Shown: positions 1 to 12,174 of the stretch, piece after piece | Layout of the letters: each line of letters starts with the position of its first letter | How positions within the stretch are numbered: the first letter of the stretch is position 1 | NCBI RefSeq assembly: GCF_014356525.2 | Contig: NC_052508.1 | Location: 42,449,858-42,513,857 of the forward strand | DNA: 64,000 nt | Origin: Nilaparvata lugens | Lineage: Eukaryota; Arthropoda; Insecta; Hemiptera; Delphacidae | Reading direction: 5' to 3' | The notes under the pieces: model-generated | Seen by the model: only the letters and a program-made list of their open reading frames with translations | What the model was told of the DNA's origin: nothing | Database searches by the model: none | Program-made: the position numbers and the translations under genes

Positions 1-1247
1 TGTTTTCCATTACACTGGCGTTGAAGAGTGGGTATTGTTCTCTCTCGATCGTTCCATGCCTCCCTTCCAGATAGGTTTTACCCCTTATTACATATAAATA
101 TTGAAAAAAAAAACGTTTTTATTTTAAAACAGCATGAATTTTCAAATTTCTTCATTTATATAGAGGTATCCTACATACATTCGCGATGATGTTTTATGTA
201 GCATATTCATTTATTCACCGCCGTGATATGATATTATAAGATCGGTTACGTCCGATGAGCGACTTTGGGGGTTAGCAGTACGCTGAGCGATCCATTTTTC
301 AGAATAACAATAAGGATAGGCAGACGCTAAGAATGGGAGGACTTGGGTGTCATTAATCATCAGAGTTAATGACAGAGGCAGGCCACAAGCGTATGTGTAT
401 AGGTACTCGCAATACGATATTATATTGATGATGATGATTGAATCGGTACCTACCCATTTTTGAAACAAATCATTTAGAAACAAAAAACAATATAAACTAA
501 AAACTTGTAATTCCTATAATTTTGAATCATCATAATAATAATAATATGAAATAAATACAAGAGAATAGGATCAAATAGGGTAAGATTGGTATGATGACAA
601 TGCTCCAACTATTAATTAATGTATGCCAATCATGTAATAGGTGAAACCAAATTCATTATTCCAATTTATTGCATATAACTACCGATAACGCAGATCAGCA
701 TCAAATATGAATCATGTTGCATGGAAAATATTCAAAGAAGTAGGGGAATGAGAATGAGAGGAGTAAATTGCAACTTGAAATGAAACAATGATTTACATTT
801 TCGACACTGCAAATTCTCTAAAATTTCTTGAAGACAACAAAAAAAATACTACGAAGCATCTTGAAGACAGAAAATCTTATAGTATTTTTCATTGTCCTAC
901 TTAGCATTCAGCAATCTCAATTGAATTCCTTTGTAGCGAATATAGATTTATTCTTCAAAGATTATCATAATAAGGGTACGATTTCAAATTCTCTCTTTTC
1001 CAGAGTTTTAGAATGAGAGAAGAGTTTTTACAAGAAAAGCGATAGTACCTATTTCAGTTGATATGAGTTTATATTCTGTTGTTGAAAAATTATCAAACTT
1101 AATGATTCAATTTTTTATTGGCTTTTAACTTCAAGCTGACCTTTTCAATCGATTGGTACATCAAATCATGATGGGTGGACTCAATGGGTGGTTCAAATTA
1201 CGTTTTTCTCATACTCTGTAGATAGCTAACGTTTTTCTCTAAAAACT
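1..1247. other. Non-coding AT-rich stretch, nothing recognised
   Basis: I see no domain-bearing frame, RNA gene or structured repeat here. A 90-codon minus-strand frame (211-483) and a 62-codon plus frame (828-1016) have no recognisable motif and are about the size expected by chance in AT-rich DNA. Confidence 0.5.
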
Positions 1248-1251
1248 TTAA

Positions 1252-2337
1252 GGGGCGGTTTCCGAGCTCGGTATAAGTTCTGGACTTACAAAGTCCAGGA
1301 CTGAAATAAGCGCTCGGGTCTAAATCGACTTTCTGAGTCACGATTTTATCTTCTAAACTCCGGAGTCTATAAAGTTCTCGACTTATTTGAGTCCAGGACT
1401 TCAATGTAGTAAACATGAGGGAAATTCACAATATTTTGCTGTTATATTGTTGGCATTATAGCAAAACGAAAACAGCTGATTGCAGAGGAATAATTCAAAT
1501 GAGCATGCTCTCCAAACTATTTTGTGAAAATACATTTTGATTTCTTTGTAGGCCTATTCAAAGTAAAACCTAACCTTTTGAAGGATGAATGAATAAACAT
1601 TTTAATTTAATTTTATGTTATTATTGATCATGGATCCTAATCAGTGATTTTGGAATAACAATTCCATTAGGCTATTGAGTTAGAAAACGTATTTGTTTTG
1701 AAAAAAAAACTGGAATAATAATTTTTTATTGTTATATTAATATGTTGAATATGACATTGATTAATAACATTCAGATTGGAATATAAATTCCAAGCCAATC
1801 CTTGAATTATTTTTCTTGAACATTTTTAGGTTATGTCACATTCGTGGAATAAGGTTAGTTTTTACGCATAATTCTGATACAATTTTATTGCAAAATGAAC
1901 TTGCAAACTATAAATTATGAATTTAGATGGACTAATCCAAATAGTTTAGGTATTCCATGACATCTATTTGGCTTTTCATCTACTACAAAACAATAACTGA
2001 ATTGTGTTTGCTCAGTTAAGTCTAGAACTTAAATTTAAACCATACCCTAGTCGAGGGTTTAAAATTACGCTGTTTCAAGTTCTGGACTTAACGATTTTTA
2101 ATAAATCCTCGACTCGGAAAGAGGCGAGAATCTAATTAAAGTCCTGGACTTATAAGCCCTTCACTCAGAAAGCGAAATTATAGACTCCAGGGTCTAGCGT
2201 GATCTCTAAACTCCAGAGTCTATTTGAGTCCTCGACTACGTTAACGCTCTGACTCAGAAAGCCAATTTTTCGACTCCAGAGTTTAAAGCCAGTTGAAGTC
2301 TACAACTTAGCTAAATCCGGGGCTCGGAAACCGGCCC
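1252..2337. mobile_element. TTAA-flanked inverted-repeat element (piggyBac-like MITE)
   Basis: The left end reads GGGGCGGTTTCCGAGC and the right end GCTCGGAAACCGGCCC, an imperfect inverted pair of about 16-20 bp. Both ends are directly flanked by TTAA (1248-1251 and 2338-2341), the target duplication typical of piggyBac-type transposition. The interior has no transposase frame, so the element is non-autonomous. Both subterminal zones (about 1270-1400 and 2010-2310) are packed with short palindromic motifs of the type GTCCTGGACTT and GACTCCAGAGTCT, in both orientations. Such clusters may be transposase-binding repeats, but that is inference. PIF/Harbinger elements (3-bp TWA duplication) are an alternative, because ends that begin GGG are commoner there than in piggyBac. 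Confidence 0.75.
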
Positions 2338-2341
2338 TTAA

Positions 2342-3359
2342 GAAGTACTGACTAGCTATTGAAACGTATCCACCCCTAGATCAACCAGCCAATGGAGGTA
2401 GCTGTGACTGAAAGGTTCAAGATTTATTGTGAGCTGGTCAAATGCAGTGGAGAGCGTGCCCAGTCAATTTCCTAAAAATCTATTCTGATAGAAATAAAAC
2501 TTCTTTACATAAGAATTCATCTTTCGATGACGTTTTTGTGAGAGAATACACTTTCAAGTTTTGATGAGAAATAATAAGAAAGAATTGTCCATTACCCAAA
2601 ATGTCTTATTGAATATACTCCCTATTTAATATCTCTTAAATCTTTTTTTAAAGGATACAATAAAAAAAAATTTACATGTTGTTACATTTTACATTTAGCT
2701 ACGTATTAACACGCGCAATTCAAAAAGGGTTATTCCTTCCAAATTCCATTGACAATTCATTGGAAAAATTCAAAAATATTGTGTTCATTTTCTGACCTAT
2801 TATCAAGTATTCGTCGCTTTCACTTTTTCTAAGTACTTATGACTTGATCAACAATGATTTAACAATAGTGCAACTCATATAAAATGTTAATGCTTACAAC
2901 AAGCACATATAATTTCTCTACCAAAACCACCTAGGACGGAGTTAAGAATTAAACAGAGTTTGTTTAGGTATAACAATTTGGAACTACTGTTGTATGTTAA
3001 TATGTATAGGGGGTTGGCAGGCATGAATCTGCCGGATTAGTACGGTTTGTAATAGCTCCTTTTAAAACTCTAATTATTAAAGTATTACCTAGTATTTCTC
3101 CAGAGTTTTGTGATTCAAACCATTTGGAAGTGTGAGTTCATCAAGTGAAAAGATTTGTTTAGTGCTAGATCAATCTATTTTAACTAGTGCCGTATTTCTT
3201 ATGAACTAACCTAGAACTGAATAATTTACGAAGAGTTGTAGTGGATTGTTTTTCATTGTCAATCTCACTTCAGTACTCGTCTTATCATTTATCTTGATAA
3301 CCATAAACTTGACTGACGTTTGTGATATAAACATTTGGTGACTCACCAGTTACCGGTAG
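2342..3359. other. Non-coding AT-rich stretch
   Basis: No domain-bearing frame or strong repeat was seen. The right part could contain the unrecognised 5' end of the LINE that follows. Confidence 0.4.
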
Positions 3360-3616
3360 ACTATCTATAACCTAAAAATTGTTAAACTTTTAAGCGGGAA
3401 GCCAAGACAGCTGTCAATCAGCTGTTTTCGACAGTTCTTTCCACAACTGACCTTCCGTACTTTCTCTTCGATAGTCTCGTTTGTTTTCCTTCCAATAATT
3501 TCTCCTCTTCCTTGTTCCTCATTCTTTCTCAGGAGCTTCCAATTATATCCTTGCTTTGACGGCTCTCTCAGCTTGAAGACCTTTTCCTTCAAATAGTTCA
3601 ATCATTATCATCCACT

Positions 3617-5159
3617 ATGTCTTTAAATAGAGTAAACAGACTGACCCGATCGGGCCGATATAATATTATTCAAGGAATGGACGACGAAATCGAGAGTTTA
3701 AGAGAGGGTCTTGTTAACAGGGAGGTGATTGATATTGCTATTGACTTGCATGCTGCTCTTGTTGTAATTAGCAATAAATACACCTGTGAAGCTACTATTG
3801 ACTTTATTCCCATCATGACATCTCTTTTGAATAAATACGACACTTCTTTGAAAGAAAATTCTGATTTAACTAATTTGCTAAATGATGTCAAATTCGAGAA
3901 GGAGTCTTTAATTGAAAAGTTGAGGATGGAAAGAGAAACTAGAGCTATAATAGTCGAAGACTCATTATCTATGGAGAAACAGACGGAAAGTAAGATTTGT
4001 GCCTTGAAACTCAATATCAGGAACATGGAGGAAGAACTACGGTTGTTACACTTGGAAATGACATCAAAGGATGAGATAATTAAATTATTGGAGTCTGATT
4101 CTAAAAGAATTTCATCAATATTTAATTCTGGCGAAATTAACCTTGGTGCTAGGCTCACTCTCGATTCTGATGGCCCTTTCATTGCACCTCGGTCATATTC
4201 CAAAGTGGTTCACGCATCAATTCCTAATCCTTTGATCAGTAGAAATCGGTTCTCGCCTCTTAATGTTGATGAATCGTTATCGTCACCATTGGAGTCTGGA
4301 CGGCGTAATTGTAGGGTCACAGCTCAGGTTCATAGATCTGCCGCCGGTTCACCAAATACGGGCAAATCCATCTTTCATAAAAAAAGGAAAGTAGCTATTT
4401 TGTCGGATAGCCAGGGGCGCGACATGTACAAGTATCTGAATGGGTTGTATGATTGTGATGTATTTGTTCATTGTCAACCAGGTGCGAAGATGAAGCACGT
4501 CATTGAAAGAGGTCTGTGTTTCATTAAGGACTTAACCCGGTCTGACTGCGTCATTGTTATGGCGGGAACGAATGATTTCGGTAGACTTGAGCCAGGTCAT
4601 CTCACCGTAATGCAGGGACTTGATGTGATTGAGGCTGCTGATTTAAACACTAACATACTGTTGTGTGCCATTCCTTATCGCTACGATTTGCCGTCCGTGA
4701 ATGACGACATTTGCTTCGCCAACTCAGCTATTCAAAATCGACTTGTCAACTCTGAGGGAAGATCGACAATGAAATTCTGTGGTGTTAGCAGTACGCTGAC
4801 GCGTAATTACTTCACGAAACATGGACTGCACTACAGGATCTCAGATCTCAGCTAAGAGACTGCTGGGGAGGTCGATAAGCGAATATGTGAAAAATACTCA
4901 CAATCAGATTGTGAGTGATCGTTCTGTGACTGTAGTAAATGAAATGCAGTTAATACAGTCGGGCATCCCGAGAGCGCCGGATTCTCCTATCTTTCGTCAC
5001 ATGGAGTACTGTCCTGTTACGCCAAACCCAAGCTGCTCTGATGCTCCCCTCACATGTGTTGATGTCAATGTGAATCCAAGTGAAATTTCTTCTGTTTATC
5101 CATCTATTGCAACAATTGACAATGACATTTCTCATATTGAGACAAATGATTTAAACTAA
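3617..5159 (+). pseudogene. LINE ORF1 with coiled coil and SGNH-hydrolase (esterase) domain, frameshifted
   Basis: The first frame (3617-4855) encodes 412 residues. Residues about 70-165 are charged and leucine-rich, consistent with a coiled coil for ORF1p oligomerisation. Residues about 255-405 resemble an SGNH/GDSL esterase fold: the nucleophile block is ILSDSQGR (candidate Ser265), the oxyanion-hole block is MAGTND (Asn319), and the C-terminal block is KHGLHY with a candidate catalytic His. The frame closes just after that block. The frame beginning at 4821 carries on with the expected downstream residues (SAKRLLGRSISEYV), so a single-base frameshift lies near 4835-4850. Esterase-type ORF1 proteins are known from CR1/L2 elements, where they are thought to act in RNP or membrane/lipid association. 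Function is inferred from the family, and this copy is broken. Confidence 0.75.
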
Positions 5160-5287
5160 TAACTAATGACAACGATCTTGTTTCGGCCAGCCGACTTGTA
5201 CACACTAGTCATAAGGTAAATAGTAATTATTACAATAGTAGTATTGCTCGTTCTGGTACTTTCAGGAATAAAGGGAGTAATCATTCC

Positions 5288-8082
5288 ACTGAGTTGAGTT
5301 TCCTGTCGTGGAATGTTCAGGGGTTGCGGAATAAAATTGATTATATTGAAACTATTGTAGATGATAATAAAATCCATGATGATAACGGAGCACTGGTTGA
5401 GAAATAACGATTTGAATTATGTAAATATAAATAATTTCAAATTAGGTTCTTATTTCAGTAGATCTAACAGAATTCATAAAATGGTTCAGCTTTATTCTTA
5501 AACGATCTAATAGAGTTCAAGGAAATGCACAGAGTGAAAGAATTATCTGTTGAAATGGTTTGCGAGGCTTGTGCGATTAAGTTGCCTTCATTGAACTTGA
5601 TAGCTGTTGCCATTTACAGGCCATGTAGTGCTTTATTGAATACTTTTTGTGAATTCCTGGACACCTTGGATAGTATATTGACTTATTTATCGGCCTTCGA
5701 CTGTTGTATTGTATTAGGCGGAGACTTCAATGTAGACTTTAACTTGGAGAGTAGCTTCAGAGATGATCTTTGTAATTTGTTGGCCAGTTTCAATCTAACC
5801 ATCACTACAAGACAGATGACAAGACCCGCCAGATTAGAAGCCGGAGGCTCCTGCATAGACAATATCGTCACAGATATCCATTATACTCGATGGGAAAGTG
5901 CAATTCTATATACGGCATTTTCCGATCACTTAGCTTTAACCCTAAAAATAAAAATTGATAATAAATCCTTTGTCAGTAAGACACGCAATTGTCCAGTTTT
6001 TTTAAGACAAATTAGCTCAAGTAGGACTAGTATATTTTTAGCATGTATGAAATCAATCAACTGGATAGCTGTTTACAAACTGATTGACCTAGATGAGAAA
6101 GTTGACATGTTCTATGAACTTTTCTTGTGGGCTGTCAACTCGGCTTATCCACTAGTCCTCAAAAGTACATTAAGGGGTGCTAGGAGTAAGTGGTACACAC
6201 ATGAATTAAGGGACTTGAAAGTGAAATGTGAACAACTGTTTCATGTATATAGCATTCTCGGCTCAACAGCGGTCAAGTTAGAGTATAACAATCTTAGAAA
6301 GACTTACAGGTCTAAAATCAAACTGGCTAAATTCAGTTACAATAGTATATTCATTGATGAGAGTAAAAACAAGAATAAATCAGCCTGGGTAGTAGTAAAG
6401 AAGCACCTTGGTTCAAATAATTCATCTCTGGACGATGCTTGCAAGTTGTCTGCAGATCAAATAAACAAGTTTTTCTTGGAAAAAAGAATTTTACAAAGCA
6501 AAGATATCCCTAAGAGTAGTTTTGACTTCAGTCACTATGTATCATTAACGCCTGAACCAGAAACGAAGTTTAGTTTTCAGGAATTCACAGTTGAGGAGGT
6601 TTTTGACACAATTCATAAAATGAACCCCAGCAATTGCTTAGATATGAATGGACTCAACTCCTCAATATTAAAAATAGCAGCTCCATATATCTCAGAAGTC
6701 CTAACCCATTTGTCCAATATGTGCCTGGTTTCAGGTATTTTCCCTGATAAACTAAAGAGAGTCAAAATGATACCCGTGTTCAAGAAGGGTAATAAGGCCA
6801 ACATTGAAAACTACAGACCAATCTGTATCATAGAAATAATATCAAAATTGTTTGAAATGCTCCTTCATAAACAGCTTGTCAATTACTTTGAAAACAATAG
6901 TCTACTCTCTCGAGATCAGTACGGTTTTCGGAAAAATCTCAGTACTTCTGATAATGTCTTGAATCTTATTGAGGGAGTCTTCAGTAGCTTAGAGCACAAG
7001 AGACTTGTGAACCTCAGAGCATTTGACTTTTCTAAAGCTTTTGAGTCAGTGAAGCATAATATTCTATCTGAAAAGCTTTCTTTTTATGGCCTTGACAAGT
7101 TAGCTGTGGATCTAATTGGTTCATACTTGGGTCGCAGAATGCAATTTGTCTATAGAAACGGCGAATTCTTAAGTGGAAAGCTGGTTAGATATGGTGTCCC
7201 CCAGGGTTCAATACTTGGTCCACTGATGTTCATCATTTACATAAATGATTTGTCAGGTGTGATAAGGAACTGCTGTGATCGAACCCAACCCTATCTTTTT
7301 GCCGATGACCTGGGCTTATTGGTGAATGGGACGGGAAAACAAAATGTTGACACAGTTGTTGAATTGAGCACATCAAATATAATGGATTGGTGTGCTTCAA
7401 ACAATTTGTGTCTCAACCTCCTGAAAACCTGTGACCTACAGTTTAGCTTCAACCCTAGGTTTACTGGCACAAATTCCCTCAAATTCCTGGGTATCATGCT
7501 TGACTCAGATTTAAATTGAAAAAGCACATTGATTATACAGCTGGTAAACTAAGTAAGGGTTTGTTTGTCCTACCTAGATTAACTCACATAGTTAATCATG
7601 AAGTTTTAATGAGTGTCTTTTATGCCATTTAGCCTATGGGATTCAGCTCTGGGGAAATTGTTCAGCATCTATTAAACTTTTCAGACTCCAGAAGAAGGCC
7701 ATTCGAATAATTTGTCAGGCACCACCCCTAGCAACATGTAGGCCGCTTTTTCGTAAACTGGGCGTCTTGACTCTCCCATCTCTATATGTTTCTACTTGTC
7801 TGATGTACATGGAAAAAAAAGCTTAATGAATATAGTCGAAATGGTGACATACATAATTATCATACCAGAGGAAGGTTAAATCTCAGAATTGATTCTCACC
7901 AATATGCGAGTACCCATAGGAATTGGAGAAACATGTCCATTAAGCTATTCAATGAGCTTGCCCCTGAAGTAAGACTGTTGAGTACCTCACTATTCAAGTC
8001 ACACATAAAAGGCTTACTTACAGAAAGATATCTTTATTCTGTTGGAGAATTTTTTGAATTGCTTCAGTGTTCATCTGTTTAA
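5288..8082 (+). pseudogene. LINE ORF2 (APE endonuclease and reverse transcriptase), multiply frameshifted
   Basis: The endonuclease begins near 5294 with FLSWNVQGLRNK. It continues in another frame at 5379 (ITEHWLRNND) and then in the long frame 5525-7519 (664 codons) with IYRP, GGDFNVDF, SCIDNIV and SDHLALTL, the usual APE-type blocks. The reverse transcriptase follows: NYRPICII (about residue 427 of the long frame), QYGFRKNLST, motif A FDFSKAFES (about residue 500), motif B GVPQGSILGP, motif C FADD (about residue 591) and motif E KFLGIML. The conserved C-terminal tail continues past the stop at 7519 in other frames (7520-7625, 7628-7825, 7822-8082), ending with a recognisable terminal segment. 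At least five frame changes exist, so this is a dead copy. The catalytic Asp residues of the RT are still present. Confidence 0.85.
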
Positions 8083-8303
8083 CTGTAACAGCTTTGTTGT
8101 GACTTGTGTTGGATCCCGTTTTAATACCTGCTATTTATCAATTGCTGTTGTTAATTACTATTTACCAATTTAGTTGTAAATTTTTTTTAAAAAAATACTA
8201 CTTTGACTATATTATTATTATTTTAAAAATATTTTGACTGTTTTTTATTTTATTGTATATTGACGTTTGTTAAAACACTTTGTATTTTATGAAAATAAAG
8301 GAG

Positions 8304-8320
8304 TATTGATTGATTGATTG
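8304..8320 (+). repeat. LINE 3' tail of TTGA repeats
   Basis: Four TTGA/TGAT-phase repeats follow an AATAAAGGAG signal. They mark the 3' terminus of the LINE copy to the left. Confidence 0.7.
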
Positions 8321-8519
8321 TTAATCATGCATGCATGTGTTCAGGCGATGATGCATGGGCTGTCCCGCCTCTTGCGGTATTGATACAAAAGATTTCTGGG
8401 GCAGACCTCAGAATGGGATGGGAGGCTCGGCAGAAGTCATCATAGAAGTCAAATGCTATTGTAGTATAGACAATAGATTATACTATGACCGTCGTCGGTT
8501 TCAGTCGGAGAGAACAGCA

Positions 8520-8777
<258 letters not shown>

Positions 8778-10375
8778 ATGAGTGTATGTGCGTCTTTGTA
8801 CACGATATCTCATCTCCCAATTAACGGAATGACTTGAAATTCGGAATGTAAGATCCTTACAATATAAGGATCCGACACGAACAATTTCGATCAAATGCAA
8901 TTCAAGATGGCGGCTGAAATGGCGAAAATGTTGTCAAAAACAAGGTTTTTCGTGATTTTCTCGGAAACCGCTCCAACGATTTTGATCAAATTCATACCTA
9001 AAATAGTCATTGATAAGCTCTATCAACTGTCACAAGTCCCATATCTGTAAAAATTTCAGGAGCTCCGCCCCATTAATGCAGATGGAATCCCAATTATCAG
9101 GCTTCAGATACAATTGAAACAAAAAAAATCAAGTGGAATAGATTGAGCATGAGAATCTCTACAATTAATGTTTTGTAACATTTTCACCTAAAATTAAAAA
9201 TAAGCTCAAAATTCGAGAAAATGTGATTATCCAATTGCAAACTGTTGGCAACTGTTGATTCTATTGAATGATTCACTGTGAAGAGATAGCAGACTTCGTG
9301 TGTCTCCAGCGTTATTGTGTCACCAGCCGGCTCAAGTCTTTGAATAGTAGACTTGAGATGAACACTAGCGTCAGGTGATCAATTTTCATATCGGCAAGGA
9401 AAGTTGTGTGAGTGCGCCACACCAGATTTTTTCTCTTGGAATTGTATTGCCGTGCTTTATTACATTCTGCAGCAATTTGAGTTAACATACTACACAGATG
9501 CACACTCAGCCTTCAGAATGGATCGGGGATTTTCAATGTTGATAAATAAAACTATGATTTATAAGCAATCTTTTATTACACCGAATATGAATAATCATCT
9601 CTCATATTACAAAGAAACACCAAGAAAATAACTAACTGAATAACTAACTACCTACATAACTACTCTGATAATTTTCCCTATTATCGCCCTACAAACTGGA
9701 CATATTAATGGTAACTGGATATCTGTCACCACGCTTCCGTCAGAGTTTGTTACTGAATAGTGGCATTCTTGTGAATAGTGACAATAAATGAATTGCAGCA
9801 TGCCGTGCACATATTAGCATGGCCGCATGGACTGCACAGCCTAGTTACCTTGTATCTAGTTACCTTGTACTCTAAGCACAAGACGCAGCCCTTTCCAGCC
9901 AGCTCACTCTCTTCCATATGGGCCGCACCAACCTGAAATTTGCCATTTTTTGTGTATTGGAATATGGGCTTAAGTACACTCAACAATAGATTTTCATTTT
10001 TCGACCGAATTTGACTTATGATGCATGATTTTGGACCGCCTTGACGAGTCGAGAAGAATGAAGTGTAGTACGATGAAATCTGAGCATTGTGTCGAGAGTT
10101 ATAAGTGTTTGAAATTTTGATTCTTGAGGTGTCCTTAAGCGCGCCTCTCCACTAGGAAATTCTAAAATGAAGTGCATCTAACGGGTGATTCTCATAGAAC
10201 AGGATCTCATGAACTTATGTCATTGTGTGAAATATCAATGTGAGGACAATGTAGTTGGTGATGATGGTTGAAGTTGAAAATTAGGTGTTTTTCACAATAC
10301 AAGGAGCATTGTTGTCAGGTGTACCTGGAAATCTATCTGTAACTTGAATTATACATCAAAATGTTAACAATCGGA
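8778..10375. repeat. Tandem unit 1 (about 1.6 kb)
   Basis: This is the first of three near-identical head-to-tail units. It begins TATGAGTGTATGTGCGTCT and ends AACAATCGGA. The left ~650 bp (to about 9437) is related, in inverse orientation, to 40127-40783 and is therefore part of a dispersed repeat. The right part contains the minus-strand RING relic. It differs from units 2 and 3 by only scattered single-base changes. Confidence 0.9.
9652..9986 (-). pseudogene. RING-finger relic (unit 1), E3-ligase type
   Basis: The minus frame from 9986 contains CVLCLEY, then CGHANMCTAC, spaced as the first six metal ligands of a C3HC4 RING (Cys-x2-Cys, Cys-x-His-x3-Cys-x2-Cys). The last Cys pair, ICPVCRAIIGKIIRVVM, lies about 30 codons downstream in a shifted frame and ends at the stop at 9652-9654. 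The C-terminal CPVCRAII-type end resembles RING domains of IAP, Neuralized or Mindbomb-like E3 ubiquitin ligases. A 15-bp direct duplication inserts an extra KVTRY inside the first ligand interval. The in-frame stop and frameshift mean that no complete RING can be made from this copy. Family assignment beyond RING is uncertain. It may be a captured host domain or a processed relic. Confidence 0.6.
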
Positions 10376-10430
10376 TGTGTGTGTGTGTGTTGTGTGTGTG
10401 TGTGTGTGTGTGTTGTGTGTGTGTGTGGTG

Positions 10431-10461
<31 letters not shown>

Positions 10462-10485
10462 TGGTGTGTGTGTGTGTGTGTGTGT
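10376..10485. repeat. (TG)n microsatellite between units 1 and 2
   Basis: A TG tract of about 110 bp with interruptions separates the units. Confidence 0.95.
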
Positions 10486-12081
10486 ATGAGTGTATGTGCG
10501 TCTGTGTACACGATATCTCATCTCCCAATTAACGGAATGACTTGAAATTCGGAATGTAAGGTCCTTACAATATAAGGATCCGACACGAACAATTTCGATC
10601 AAATGCAATTCAAGATGGCGGCTGAAATGGCGAAAATGTTGTCAAAAACAAGGTTTTTCGTGATTTTCTCGGAAACCGCTCCAACGATTTTGATCAAATT
10701 CATACCTAAAATAGTCATTGATAAGCTCTATCAACTGTCACAAGTCCCATATCTGTAAAAATTTCAGGAGCTCCGCCCCATTAATGCAGATGGAATCCCA
10801 ATTATCAGGCTTCAGATACAATTGAAACAAAAAAAATCAAGTGGAATAGATTGAGCATGAGAATCTCTACAATTAATGTTTTGTAACATTTTCACCTAAA
10901 ATTAAAAATAAGCTCAAAATTCGAGAAAATGTGATTATCCAATTGCAAACTGTTGGCAACTGTTGATTCTATTGAATGATTCACTGTGAAGAGATAGCAG
11001 ACTTCGTGTGTCTCCAGCGTTATTGTGTCACCAGCCGGCTCAAGTCTTTGAATAGTAGACTTGAGATGAACACTAGCGTCAGGTGATCAATTTTCATTTC
11101 GGCAAGGAAAGTTGTGTGAGTGCGCCACACCAGATTTTTTCTCTTGGAATTGTATTGCCGTGCTTTATTACATTCTGCAGCAATTTGAGTTAACATACTA
11201 CACAGATGCACACTCAGCCTTCAGAATGGATCGGGGATTTTCAATGTTGATAAATAAAACTATGATTTATAAGCAATCTTTTATTACACCGAATATGAAT
11301 AATCATCTCTCATATTACAAAGAAACACCAAGAAAATAACTAACTGAATAACTAACTACCTACATAACTACTTGATAATTTTCCCTATTATCGCCCTACA
11401 AACTGGACATATTAATGGTAACTGGATATCTGTCACCACGCTTCCGTCAGAGTTTGTTACTGAATAGTGGCATTCTTGTGAATAGTGACAATAAATGAAT
11501 TGCAGCATGCCGTGCACATATTAGCATGGCCGCATGGACTGCACAGCCTAGTTACCTTGTATCTAGTTACCTTGTACTCTAAGCACAAGACGCAGCCCTC
11601 TCCAGCCAGCTCACTCTCTTCCATATGGGCCGCACCAACCTGAAATTTGCCATTTTTTGTGTATTGGAATATGGGCTTAAGTACACTCAACAATAGATTT
11701 TCATTTTTCGACCGAATTTGACTTATGATGCATGATTTTGGACCGCCTTGACGAGTCGAGAAGAATGAAGTGTAGTACGATGAAATCTGAGCATTGTGTC
11801 GAAAGTTATAAGTGTTTGAAATTTTGATTCTTGAGGTGTCCTTAAGCGCGCCTCTCCACTAGGAAATTCTAAAATGAAGTGCATCTAACGGGTGATTCTC
11901 ATAGAACAGGATCTCATGAACTTATGTCATTGTGTGAAATATCAATGTGAGGACAATGTAGTTGGTGATGATGGTTGAAGTTGAAAATTAGGTGTTTTTC
12001 ACAATACAAGGAGCATTGTTGTCAGGTGTACCTGGAAATCTATCTGTAACTTGAATTATACATCAAAATGTTAACAATCGG

Positions 12082-12082
<1 letters not shown>
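10486..12082. repeat. Tandem unit 2 (about 1.6 kb)
   Basis: This is the second head-to-tail copy, 1597 bp against 1598 bp in unit 1. It carries a 2-bp deletion near 11372 and single-base differences, for example ATTTCGG instead of ATATCGG near 11097. Confidence 0.9.
11360..11693 (-). pseudogene. RING-finger relic (unit 2)
   Basis: This is the same broken RING relic as in unit 1: CVLCLEY and CGHANMCTAC in one frame, the CPVC pair in another. It has a Lys-to-Glu difference just before the first Cys. The 2-bp deletion in the tail adds a further frame change, so the unit is decaying as non-coding sequence. Confidence 0.6.

Positions 12083-12170
<88 letters not shown>
12083..12170. repeat. (TG)n microsatellite between units 2 and 3
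   Basis: A pure TG tract of about 88 bp. Confidence 0.95.

Positions 12171-12174
<4 letters not shown>

Larger units (their letters stand above)
3360..8320 (+). mobile_element. Degenerate CR1/L2-like LINE, near full length
   Basis: This non-LTR retrotransposon has an ORF1 (3617 to about 5159), an ORF2 (about 5290-8082), a short 3' UTR with an AATAAA-type signal near 8295, and a 3' tail of tandem TTGA repeats (8304-8320). Short tandem tails, rather than poly(A), are typical of CR1/L2 clades, and an esterase-type ORF1 also points there. The 5' boundary is not visible: 3360 is only an estimate of where the 5' UTR could start. I found no target-site duplication. Both ORFs carry frameshifts, so this copy cannot move by itself. 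Confidence 0.8.

Noticed and set aside
271..286. 16-bp match (GTTAGCAGTACGCTGA) to the LINE ORF1 at 4784-4799
   Set aside because: Similarity does not extend on either side, so it is probably chance.
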